NCBI GenBank assembly: GCA_036873755.1
Contig: JAVTVY010018750.1
Coordinates: 1-64,000, forward strand
Direction: 5' to 3'
DNA from: Hanleya hanleyi
Taxonomy: Eukaryota > Mollusca > Polyplacophora > Lepidopleurida > Hanleyidae
DNA length: 64,000 bases
The stretch's first letter is position 1, and each line of letters starts with the position of its first letter. The translations under genes were made by a program, and so were the position numbers. Under the pieces are notes generated by a model. That model was not told the DNA's origin, did not search any database, and saw only the letters and a list, made by a program, of their open reading frames with translations. Below are positions 11,290-21,799 of this stretch, piece after piece.

Positions 11290-11504
11290 AGTTCCCCGAC
11301 GGTGAAAACATTGTGACCAGAGCGGTATGGTACCGTAGCGGTGAAAACGTTGTCACCATAAAGGTACCGAGGCGGTACGGGAGTGGACACACAACCACCG
11401 AGGGACCGCTCTGGCACCGCCACGGCACCCGTTACGGTGAAGATATAGTCCCCAGTATGGTACCATACTGCTCCGATGCACAATGTTTTCACCGAGGGGG
11501 AACT
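11290..11504. mobile_element. 215-bp MITE with TA target duplication
   Basis: Inverted ends AGTTCCCC...GGGGAACT are followed inward by CGGTGAAAACATTGTG on both sides, with further inner symmetry around GGTATGGTACC. TA dinucleotides at 11288-11289 and 11505-11506 flank it. This fits a Tc1/mariner-type non-autonomous element inserted in the hexamer array. Confidence 0.75.
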
Positions 11505-11560
11505 TAGGTGTGTATGTAAATATCGCTATGTGGATGTGGATGTATATTTAACATTCATTA

Positions 11561-12144
11561 CGTGGCAGCGCAAAGAAAACGTTACCGTTCTCCAGATATA
11601 TGCTACTTTGGGGGTTGTTTCCCCTTCTTTCAATGCTCATATTAGCTATGGTTAGCAATTTTTGTGTATATAAGGTTAATTTCGATTTGGTCGCGTCATT
11701 GCTAGTCAGCTATTATGTTTAGTCATATCGTCTTTGTCTGAAAATACTTGCACAAGAGTTATGTCGCGCATGCGTGTTGTAGTTCCCTAAAATAAAGTAG
11801 AAATGGAGTGAGCACCTCATGTAAATACAGGGTTGTTTCATACATCTGCACAGGTATGGTGATTGAAATGGAATGATTGCGATCAATGATTCCCTTTAAG
11901 TGTTGATCTGTCAAGTGCTAAATCATGGTGGTCGTATGCGCGTCTGTTTGATCGCGTCCTCGTATAAACTTTAAAACGAGTGCAAACTTTGAGGTTTCCC
12001 GTTGTTTAAATTATAAGGCTCATTTCATTTCCCCGCAACAATGGATACCAGTTATATTTGAAGTATCAAATTCTTTACAAGTTATACTCATGTCATCAAA
12101 CATGGCAGTTTCATACTTCATTCTGTCATAAATGGCTTAGTCGG
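11561..12144. other. non-coding, nothing recognised
   Basis: No exon, repeat or RNA gene is recognised on either strand. Confidence 0.4.
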
Positions 12145-12731
12145 GGGGTTACCCGCTACCTTTCCCGCTGGTTACCCGCTTTACCAGCCCTTAACCCGCA
12201 GATTCACCAGCCTTACCCGTCATGTTACCCGCTGGTTTACTCGCCTTATTCGATGACGTCACCTATAATTGCACACTTCACATGTGGTGTAGAACCAGCA
12301 ATTTTTCACTACTGTCACGATATGACTTAAAAATTGTTGAAAGCGAAGTTAAAATCCTACTCACTAACTCATTCTCTCACTCATTCAATTGAATATCCGA
12401 GTTCTATCGATATATATTTATTCTTGTTCCGATATCAGGTAAACTTTGTCAATAATCCTTCAGCATAATTCCATCAACGGTTATAAATTATTCAGATGTA
12501 GTCCTCCTATCTTGAGAACTATATTTTTGTATTTATTTTTCTGAGTAAAAGTTTAATGTGTACACATTTACGAAATAAAATCGAATTCGATTTGATAAAA
12601 GTTTCAAGTAATTTTTCACATTCTGGAGCCTTGCACAGGTACAGGTTTCATGAGTAAAAATAGTTTAATTTACAGAGATATGAAAATACATTATAATGAT
12701 CCACAGTCGTTATCGTACACAAAAACGAGTT

Positions 12732-12830
12732 CTATTCGGCCGTTTCATACAAAAATATTTCTTGGATAGCATCTTGCACAATATTGCTCCGTGAAACATC
12801 GTACTTGGACAGAGATAGTTCACCTGACCT
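12732..12830 (-). pseudogene. duplicated fragment of the receptor tail C-terminus
   Basis: The minus-strand frame reads NIVQDAIQEIFLYETAE then TAG, against NVVQDAIQEEPLYETAE in the real exon at 13759. The frame stays open for about 30 codons and the 3' flank is also duplicated. Upstream, similarity stops abruptly with no clear acceptor, so this is a non-functional leftover of the tandem duplication. Confidence 0.7.
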
Positions 12831-13476
12831 GACCACCTGAGCCTCTGGCTACCAACCGTACCAGCCCCCTCACCCGCAGGTTTATCGGCCTTAACCATCA
12901 TTTTACCAGCTGGTTTACTCGCCTTACCCGATGACGTCACCTATACCCTTTCCATAATTCACACGTGGCGTAGAACGGGCAATTTTCCACTACTGTCGCG
13001 ATATGACTTTAAAATTGTTGTAAGTGAAGTTAATATCCTACTCACTAACTCATTCACTCACCCATCCAATTGAATCGCCGAGTTCTTTTCTACCGAAAAA
13101 TACTTATTGTTGTTCCGATATTAGGTAAATTTCGTGTCAATGGTCCTTCAACTTAATTCCATTAACGGTTAAAAAGTTCGGCAAAGACCGCTGCCATAAT
13201 CATCCAAGTTATTCTCGTATTATTAAGTGTCGTAATTTATAAAGAAAAGTAATTTGAAAGTATGCATCATTCCCGCGAAGACTGATTCGTAACGTCAACC
13301 ATTGAGCTTCTTCCACTAATTTTGAATACTGCCAGCATATGTTCACTTCATGCAGTGACACTGCGCCTTAACCTTGAGCCAAGTTGTCAGTGAAATCATA
13401 CGGTACATGTTCAAAAACTGATTAATTTTTCATGTATCAGTTTTCAACTTGGGCTATCGACTAATATTAAGAGGAC

Positions 13477-13482
13477 TTTATT
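13477..13482 (-). terminator. possible poly(A) signal of the long-tail receptor transcript
   Basis: AATAAA on the minus strand lies about 280 bp after the TAG at 13759-13761. It is a candidate only; other signals could be used. Confidence 0.35.
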
Positions 13483-13758
13483 ACTATTCTTATAATATAA
13501 TTTATATTTTAGATCTAATGTAGTCCTACTATAACGAGAGCTAGTCTGTGGGTATGACACTTGTATTTTTCGGAGTAAAAATCTAGTATGTAGACGTACA
13601 CACTTACGAAATAAAAAAGATTTCGATTCGATAAAAGTATCAATTAATTTTCCACATCCTAGCGCATTGCACAGGTACATGTTTTATGAGTAAAACTAGT
13701 TTAATTCACAGAGATACGAAAATGGACCCACAGTCGATATCGCACACGGAAACGAGTT

Positions 13759-15373
13759 CTATTCGGCCGTTTCATATAAAGGTTCTTCTTGGATAGCATC
13801 TTGCACAACATTGCTCAGTGAAATCTCGTCCTCCGTCAGGGAGAGTTCATCCACTGACTCGTACATCTCGCTTTCGGCCGTTTCCATGTTCTCCTGCGAA
13901 GTTTCAAGTGGCGTAGATCTCTTCGGGTTCTCGTCTGGTTTGTCTACCGATCTCGCATTTTCCTTGGACGACACATACATACGGTTTTCAAACGTGGTTT
14001 CCCCTGGCGTCGGGTTGTATGGGGTACTCAGATTCTCATTTGGTTCGTCTGCTAGACCTGCATGTTCCTTGGCTGACACATACATGTCGTTTTCAATCAT
14101 ATCTATGTTTTCCCCTGTTGTCGGCTTGGGTGACGTATTCGGATTCTCGTTTGGCTTGTCTGTTAGACCTGTGTGTTTATCGGCTGACACGTACATGTCG
14201 TTTTCAATCATATCTATGTTTTGCCCTTGTGTCGGTTTGGGTGACGTATTCAGATTCTCGTTTGGCTGGTCTGCTGAACCTGCAAGTTTCCCGGCTGACA
14301 CATACATGTCGTTTTCAATCATATCTTTGTTTTGACCTGGTGTCGGTTTGGGTGACGTATTCGGATTCTCGTTTGGCTGGTCTGCTAGGACTGCATGTTT
14401 CTCCGCTGACACATACATGTCGTTTTCAATCATATCTATGTTTTGACTTGGCGTCGGGTTGGGTGACGTATTCAGATTCTCGTTTGGCTGGTCTGCTAGA
14501 CCTGCATGATTCTCGGCTGACACATACATGTCGTTTTCAATCATATCTATGTTTTGCCCTTGTGTCGGCTTGGGTGACGTATTCAGATTCTCGTTTGGCT
14601 GGTCTGCTAGACCTGCATGTTTCTCGGCTGGTACAAACATATCGTTTTCAACCATTGTCGCTTCAGAGGGCTTCTTCGCATTCTCTGCTGGTGGCATGGT
14701 TTGGTTCACTGCTCTCACATTCTCAAGGTTCTCATAGTTATTTGCTCCACAGTTATCTGACTGGTTGCTGTTAACTAGTAGGCCTAACAAGACCTGGAAT
14801 GTCGCTGGATCTTCGTGGTCCTTTGATTGTCTCAATGGGGAGGACTGGCTATCCGATTCTTCAACGTTATTGGTGATGTCTCGACACGGATCGTCCGTAA
14901 GAGCTAGGTTCTCGAAGCCTAGCTCTTCCTCCTTTTGTAAGGCTCCGTTCGCTGGTAGCAGGCTGCTGTCTGAAGCTTCATCTGCTGATTCGTATAAAAC
15001 ACCAGCTTCATCATTGTCATCGCTGAAGAATGAATTGTCCCGACCGGTTAGCCTTGGTGATGCTATATAAGGATGAGTATCCATGTCGGTTGTTATGTCC
15101 CCATCCAAGTCTATCCCAGTGTCGGGACTCATATTAATCAGAGAGTTCTCACCAGCCATCCTATCATCCCAAATCATGTGTGGTTTCGGAGATATTTCTA
15201 GGTTTACTAGTGTACGTTTCTCGCTCCGGTCAGTTGGTTTTGGATCGTACAAGTCATTTTCTTCCATTTCAAGGTGGATTTCATCTTGGATGCTACGTAT
15301 TTGTGTAGAATTTGGCTGCTGTTCCAACAGCAACGATGCCTGTTTAGACTTCCGATACCGTCTAACACGTGAG
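13759..15373 (-). CDS. terminal exon: long cytoplasmic tail with tandem tyrosine-motif repeats
   Basis: This single exon encodes about 538 residues ending at TAG. The acceptor (tttcctgcag) leaves one base that completes a Ser codon with the transmembrane exon (phase 2). The tail starts with a basic stop-transfer stretch, SSRVRRYRKSKQ. Tail positions about 43 (ENDLYDP), 103 (HPYIASP), 128 (VLYESADE) and 214 (NNYENLEN, a pY-x-N Grb2-type site) carry tyrosines in acidic settings. From tail residue about 241 (DNA about 14655-13890) come seven repeats, most 37 residues long, with core MIENDMYVSA and spacer ADQPNENLNTSPKPT. The first repeat has Phe in place of Tyr. The end is EMYESVDEL...EEPLYETAE. 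This looks like a multi-site phosphotyrosine docking tail for SH2 proteins; function is inferred. Long antisense frames here are shadows. Confidence 0.9.
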
Positions 15374-17876
15374 CTGCAGGAAATATACAATGAACGGGAG
15401 TAAGTTAACTATAAAAATACCTTTTTATAGCAAAAATCACACCAATTAACATATATGAAGCGTCAGAACAACCAGGGACCATGTAATGGTTGTCTATACA
15501 TCAAAGCATGATGTCCAATATGAAATTGTCAACATGATCAATATGTTGGTTGCAAGTATCATTCGGGATGGTAGAGATCGCGCATTGTCGATACAATTCA
15601 CTCCAATAATCTCGTATCCATGCACTTCGTGTCAGCGGCAAGCTCGTGCCCCATGTAGGCTTTTGTAGGCATTGTTACAGCGCGTTTTGTCGCAACATTC
15701 GCATTTTTGTCACACGTATTAATACCGCATGTAGATTCAACACGTTTTGTCAAACTGTCGCATTTTGTCACAAGTACGACAAAAAGCGTTAACACTGCAA
15801 GCCGAGTCCGCGTTAACACTGCAAGCCGAGTCCGCGTTAACACTGCAAGCAGAGTAAACGCGTTTTATCACATTGTCACAAATTGAATGAAAAGCTGAAC
15901 GATTACGTCTAGATGGTCTATAGAATCGAGAATGGCCTTCATATCTTCGGGGCACTTCCATCTCCTTCGCACGATAGAAAATACTCGAAATACGTTGGAG
16001 CCCCTAAGTTATCTATCAGCTGAATCAATAAAATTTCCACATATTTACATATTCATCTATGTTCCTTTGGAATAACTTAATCATCTGCACACGAGAGAAA
16101 ATGTTTTGGAGCACATGTGTCATCGATGTATGCGAGTATGACATTTAAGATCATTTTGAGCACTATGTTGAAGAATAAGCAACGTTTAAAAACCCTACAC
16201 ATATACGTTGTCGACCCGCAGTAATTTGGAGCATCATAGTCATCTACATATGCGAAAGATAACTGAGAGGAATTGTAACTCTATCTTTGCTTTATCAACT
16301 AATCTCAGTAAGACTTACGAGATGACGTCATTAATTCCGTTTCACGACGCCAAGGAGCGATGTTCTGAATGGCGGTCTGAATAACAGATTCGCTATTTAG
16401 AGACTACCAGGAGGACTTGTGACTCCATATTTGATAATCAGCGAATCTCGGCAAGACCTAAACGATGGCGTACTTACTTCCGTGACGCGACGCCAGTGGG
16501 GCGCTGTTCTACATAATGAACTGAATAACAGACAGGATATTTTAGAGACCACAAAGCAGAGTTGATACTTTATCTTTGACACATCTACTGATCTAAACAA
16601 GATCTACAGGACGACACCATTAGCTCCATTCTACGACGCCACTGAGCGCTATTCTGAATCACAAATCAAATACCGGATTGGCTATTATAGAAACAACCAA
16701 GCAGATTCGAGATTTCATCTTAGTACATGTACCAATCTCAGCCGGGTCTATGAGATAACTCCATCGGTGTCAGAGAAAGGACATCAACGTATTAATAGTT
16801 GCAATTCAGCAGATTATCAGATGAATAAGGTGCTTCAAATTGTTTTTGCGCAAATGATATACGGTCCGAATAACTACAAGTCATTACAATACTACAAGAC
16901 GCTATTGCTGGCGTAGATGACTTAGGTGCTCAAACTTATTTCATGTGTTACCGGTATGCATTTCATTAATAATATTCTATCTCAAGGATATCGAATATTC
17001 AGATGACTAAGGTGCTCCAAGTTGTCTAAGCTATTTTTCCATCAGCAGATATATTCTCCCGTGCGCAGATGATATAAAAGTCCCAAATAATTTCGCGGTC
17101 ATCCACAGGAATGTAGATGCTATGAGTACTAAAATCCTTATGTCATTTTTATATTTATTGCATACGTGGATGACATAGGTGCTTCAACCTCTTCAAGATC
17201 AACTCAAGTATCGAGGGTATCATCACAATATTCAGAAGACTAAGATGTTCCAGACAGTCTACGTAGTTATTGTTGTATGAGCAGACGATAAAGGTGTCTC
17301 AGATGATTTGAAGGCCATTCACGAGAATTTGCACCAGAAATAAACTTCGATTCTTTTCTCACAAACTAAGTAGATGACTCAGGTGCTCTAAACATCTTCA
17401 GGATTATCGGACAGCTATTTCCATGACCAAACGATCTTCAAAACTATTATCACATAAGTAGATGACACGGACCCACCAGATTATTCCAAGGTTATTCTCT
17501 CATATGCAGATGACTTTCATGTCCCAAATGCCTTCAAGTTCTCGCATACGTGAATGATTCACAGGCTTATCTGTTATCTTGTAGCTGACGATTTTGTGAC
17601 TTTTTCTGTCGGCATGCTCCATGTCAACGCGGTTTGCTCAAAGTTGAGATATTATGGGATGCAACACATTTTGTCACAACTTTCGATTGTTGTCACAATT
17701 GTGACAAAACGCGTTGACTCTACATGCAGTTTTAACGCCTTTTGTCGCAATTGTGAAAATGTTTAGACATGGACTGGCCAACGTGGATCCATGAACGGGC
17801 CAATGTCAGGTCTGACAGTTTAAGGAAGAACTGATAAGAGGTAACTTGTAAATGCCGATTAAATTGATTGTCTTAC
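15374..17876 (-). other. intron between tail exon and transmembrane exon, repeat-filled
   Basis: The intron contains three 24-bp direct repeats GCGTTAACACTGCAAGCCGA (15786-15857) and four diverged ~145-bp units at about 16255-16770 (markers 'ctcagtaagac', 'acgacgcca'). It also has stretches of diverged 'gatgac..aggtgctc' repeats from 16.9 to 17.5 kb, and copies of CGCGTTTTGTCRCA-like sequence near 15.67-15.87 and 17.63-17.75 kb in both orientations. No exon is recognised inside. Confidence 0.6.
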
Positions 17877-17997
17877 CTAATTGCCCAAACAACCAAGGAG
17901 GTCATGATTAGAAATGCAAGGAAGCCGGCCACCACAGCAACTAAAAAAGACGTAGAATAACTCCATTGGGTACAATTTGACGAAAGTCTAGCTAAAC
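17877..17997 (-). CDS. transmembrane exon of the receptor
   Basis: The exon is bounded by acceptor (ctgtcag) and donor (ATTAG/GTAAGAC). It reads in phase 1 at its start and phase 2 at its end. It encodes a short ectodomain piece with a potential N-glycosylation site (NCT) and a hydrophobic helix, STSFLVAVVAGFLAFLIMTS followed by LVVWAI, ending next to the basic stretch supplied by the tail exon. This makes the product a type I membrane protein with its tail in the cytosol. Confidence 0.88.
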
Positions 17998-18155
17998 CTG
18001 ACAGTATGCGTATAACATATGAGCAGTTCAAGATATTATTAATTAGCAAAACTACTACATGGTTTTGATCAGCAACCGAATCCTTGAAGCAGTCACTTAT
18101 TCGAATAGGCGAAAATGAAAATGGTACCAACGATGAATATAGTTTCTTTAGATAC

Positions 18156-18236
18156 CTGGTATCGCTTCATGACCAGCCGTCGCCTGGGTCCCATTCGTCA
18201 ACTTCGGTTGATCCCTTTGACCCGTGGTTAGCGGTT
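18156..18236 (-). CDS. short Thr/Gly-rich linker exon of the receptor
   Basis: This 81-bp exon in phase 1-1 has acceptor (attttacag) and donor (CCAG/GTATCT). It reads PLTTGQRDQPKLTNGTQATA then GHEAIPG. It is hydrophilic with an N-glycosylation site (NGT), and looks like a juxtamembrane stalk. It could be skipped without changing the frame. Confidence 0.7.
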
Positions 18237-19698
18237 CTGTAAAAATGTTTAATGGACTCAAAATGACCATGTATTCAGGATTTCGAATTGAATTTACATA
18301 GCTAGTATATATATTTTGAAAGAATGGTATGAGCATGCCCTCTGTGAAAATATATACTTTTACATGGTCTTTCTAGAAGATCTGGCAACCATATTGTACG
18401 TTGTCCGGAGGGCCTAACCCAATGCTTTATTTTTGAGCCATTTTTATTTTCACTGCAACCTTGGGGATAAAAGTACGGTGGTTGGAAAATAATGGAATGT
18501 CCTATATGAGCCATCGTATAAAAGTATGCATGAGTGTTTCATCGTCCGATACCGTACCTTCAATTTTGACATACAGTACGAAGGATGTTATGGTGATGTA
18601 ATGGGATACATGCATAATAGCACCAGACAATGAACCAGATGTACCATTTCTGTCATTTGATTGACTGACTGGTTGAAAATTGACAAACAAGAAGTGGCAA
18701 TCATGGAACCTGATTGGATGGTTGATATTGCGCAAGTCCCCCACTGAACTGGAAGTACTGGTGAGTCAATGTCTTGAGGATGGTGTAATTTTGTGGTGTG
18801 AAGTTTCACCAATGGATATCTTCAAATAAATGTGTCATCCGCCTCACACTTGCCTTTACCTTCGAACATCCAACCCATGTACGCTAATATCTTTGAAACT
18901 GTTGAATCATCAGACTTAATCGAGGTGAAATGCAATTTACAGAAACAAACCTCATATTTTCTTCGGACCGGATAATTCTACCGCAGTGCAGTTTGAGTTT
19001 GGTTGGTCTATTTCATCACATGGTATCAGTTTCTCGCAAACTTGAGTGGGATCAATTCCAGCTCAAATTTGAATGATTTTTGCTCAAGTTTGCTGAGTAC
19101 GCCAACACCCTTGAACGAGTTGCAGAACCCAGCTAACGGAGCCCAGATCAACTTAGACTGAATTCAGACTCATTTATCCATTGGTTAAATGAGTCTGAGG
19201 TTTTACCAACGCTGGGGCTCACGAGATATACCGGTATATGGTTGCCAAGACGAAAAGTATTTAGGTCGCGAGCTCGGGTGAGGCAAACAGTCAAATATCG
19301 ATCCCTTTATTTTGACGGTTTTGAGGTACCCATGCACAATTGACCCTTTTGTAGGATGTTGGGCATTCGAAACCGCCGACTATCTAGCCATATCGGTTTC
19401 AATTTCGAATTCGGGTCTCGCGTGAAATCACTATCTTCAGCGCGACTTCAGTGAAGCTTAAACACGCGGGTCCTCATTTTCTCTGCATTTCATCTTCACG
19501 TTTCAAGTTAATTGTTACTCTAACGTTCCGTGATGTAGTGTTCGGCTTGGATAAATGCGAAGATGCTGCAAATGAACTCCGTTCAGACAGTCGAAATGAT
19601 TTCAGGTCACAGATCACCCTATTTCTCAGAAGAAATGGAAGTTTCTACTCGGGTACCCATTTCCAACATACAATAAATTCGTGATAAAGTAGTCTTAC
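18237..19698 (-). other. intron, no recognised feature
   Basis: This is receptor intron sequence. A short hairpin (CAGACTCATTTA paired with TAAATGAGTCTG, about 19165-19199) is visible. Small open frames on both strands lack splice context. Confidence 0.45.
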
Positions 19699-19782
19699 CA
19701 CTCCCGTTTATCCAGCAAATCACCCACTGAGGATCTTTTCGAATCTTGACCGCTTCTATGGGACAGTCTGGCATGTCTGTGT
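19699..19782 (-). CDS. short ectodomain exon of the receptor
   Basis: This 84-bp exon in phase 1-1 lies between acceptor (ccatttctacag) and donor (GAGTG/GTAAGAC). It reads TDMPDCPIEAVKIRKDPQWV then ICWINGS, with two cysteines and one N-glycosylation site. It is not a recognised domain alone; it may complete the CUB-like module of the preceding exon. Confidence 0.7.
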
Positions 19783-21112
19783 CTGTAGAAATGGTGTTTT
19801 TGTGAAAATACATAAAACGAATTGAATTAATGGGAAGATAACATACCTCCATTTTGTCTCCATGTGCTCAAAAGAACCTCTTTGGAATACAGAAACTTAG
19901 CAAATTCCTAACCTCAACCACGGAAAAACAATTGGAGGACAATTATCTATCAATTAACGACACCAATGGAACTCCTGGCATGACGAGTGAGGGGATGTAA
20001 AGAAATCATGATATGCTTAACCCTACCAAGCGGGGGGGGGGGGGCAAAATGGTCCGCGCTATCTCCATAACGCTTAAAAATGGAGAGCTGAAACTCCGTG
20101 ACTTTATAGTTTATCATATTGGGGTAATTTTGAGCCTATTTGCATAACCCCCGAGTAAATGATCATGGGTAAATCCAAGATGGCGGCCACGTGGGATACC
20201 TGAAAAGTGATGTTTTCGTCATATTTCAAAATTTCTGCTTTTCCGCGATGAAAAGTGGGCAAAAACTATTTTATTTCACATCACATTAATATTTACTAAT
20301 TTATCATGCAGTTTTTCCGAAGAAATTGCATACATAGAAAATTAGGAAAATCTCAACGAAAAATCGACCAAAAAATGCCGTTTTTGAAAATGACGTCACT
20401 GTGACGTCATCAAAGCGGTCATCTTGGACTTTTTTACATTTTCTGGTAGAGCTTCACCTAAAGGTATTGTGTGGTAAGTTTCAGCCCCTAAACAATTAGT
20501 GTGTTGGGGGTCATTTCGTTCAATACAGATTTCTGTCGGGATTATTGACTACACAATAATGTGCATGCAAAATAGGAAAAGTGAATAATGGTCATTGTGA
20601 AAAATTAACAAGAAAAGAGAAACGATTGAACATGCATTCAAACAATTTCGGGTGTTTCGACTCTGTGCCAATCTAGTGCAAAACTTCAGCTGAGCTAAAG
20701 GCAGAGGAAATTGCACTAAGCTGGGGTAAGAATCAAACGATCAAGAATACTCTTAGGCTGCTTACTAACGATTGGGTGTATAGGTCGCAACTCTCTGATT
20801 TTTACTCTGTCCCTGGCCACACTCGTGGGAATAATTCATAGCCACTGTATATAGAACGGACAAAAATATATTGCAAAATTAGATAATAAAATGATAGCTT
20901 TTACAAAAATGAATACTATACGACAATTATTTCGGTAGTGTGTAAGAAAAATGATGACAGAGGTGGCAGCAACAGCAACGCATGTACTTGAGAACGATGT
21001 ACTTGTGCTGCAATCTCCTCTGGGAAACAGTGTCAGCTCATTTTCACAATGCATTTCGTTTAAATGAACGTCGTGTAACATGAATTACATGTCCACTAAT
21101 TCCTCCACTCAC
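19783..21112 (-). other. intron with poly(G) tract and dispersed repeat
   Basis: A G-run at about 20032-20044 heads a segment (20045-20520) with TGACGTCACTGTGACGTCAT and 'aagatggcggcc', which has the look of a dispersed repeat. No exon is recognised. Confidence 0.45.
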
Positions 21113-21475
21113 CTTTGTAGTGAACCATGAGTTCTCTGAGTTCTTGTCCAAGAACTGATTCGGCGGTGTAAAGCTCAATCACATCGCCATCTTCAGCCAT
21201 ACAGTGTGCCTGCATCTGACTTTTTACTGGAACTGAAGTTCTTTGGTTCGGTATCCTAACGTGTAAACCGTTTTCACACGACCTGTTTAGGTTTCCATTA
21301 CAGCAGTAGTCCACAACCGGGGATTGTGCAGTCGCAGATTCCACGGATAAATTCCAAGTACAGTGATTGTAGAACGTCACAAAGTTACTGTCATGAATAA
21401 GTAGAAATCCTTCAGAGTCATCCATTGTTGCATTTTTGCAAGTATCCGCTGTATCCAATCGATCCATCTGTGAAG
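21113..21475 (-). CDS. CUB-like ectodomain exon of the receptor
   Basis: This 363-bp exon in phase 1-1 lies between acceptor (tttgttttttgcag) and donor (CAAAG/GTGAGTGG). The 121 residues start MDRLDTADTCKNATMDDSEG and contain a Cys near the start, a Gly, and FYNHCTWNLSV, which matches the CUB pattern Y-x-x-x-C-x-W-x-I/L. They end GDVIELYTAESVLGQEL, resembling the CUB strand carrying D-x-I/L-x-x-Y. Cysteines and N-glycosylation sites mark it as extracellular. The fit to CUB is partial: the canonical disulfide spacing is not clean. Distinct alternative folds cannot be excluded. Confidence 0.75.
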
Positions 21476-21519
21476 CTGCAAAAAACAAATAGATAAAAAT
21501 GGTAGTGGGTTAAAAACGA

Positions 21520-21657
21520 AGTCAACCTCTCCCACCTCTGCCTGATTAATGTACCACATACACTCTCCCACCTCTGCCTGATTAATGTACCACATACACA
21601 GCGTTATAGTCAACCTCTCCCACCTCTGCCTGATTAATGTACCACATACACAGCGTT
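21520..21657. repeat. three direct repeats next to the CUB-like exon acceptor
   Basis: CCCACCTCTGCCTGATTAAT followed by GTACCACATACA occurs three times (about 21530, 21568, 21620). The repeats lie in the intron, 50-180 bp upstream of the splice acceptor at 21476 on the minus strand. Confidence 0.85.
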
Positions 21658-21799
21658 ATCCTCACGATTAAATTGCAATGTACTAAGATTTCATGGGTCA
21701 TATTACTTTCAAGTCTATTTCGTAACAAACAGACACACCTCGATATTGCTCATGCTAAAGTTGTTGTGCGGATTAGGTCTTTGAATTATGGATGCGTTT

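Larger units (their letters stand above)
12145..13850. repeat. tandem segmental duplication including the receptor 3' end
   Basis: Two diverged copies lie head to tail: about 12150-12830 and 12845-13850. Shared markers include TTACTCGCCTTA then GATGACGTCACCTAT (12236 and 12913), ACTGTCACGATATGACTT (about 12313 and 12994), and GAGTTCTATTCGGCCGTTTC (about 12728 and 13754). The second copy has about 320 bp extra (13190-13500). The unit ends in the last ~30 codons of the receptor tail, so copy one carries a detached pseudo-tail. Confidence 0.75.

Noticed and set aside
13811..15403. Several long plus-strand open frames (up to 251 codons)
   Set aside because: They are antisense shadows of the repeat-rich receptor tail exon; the minus-strand frame is single, continuous and splice-consistent.
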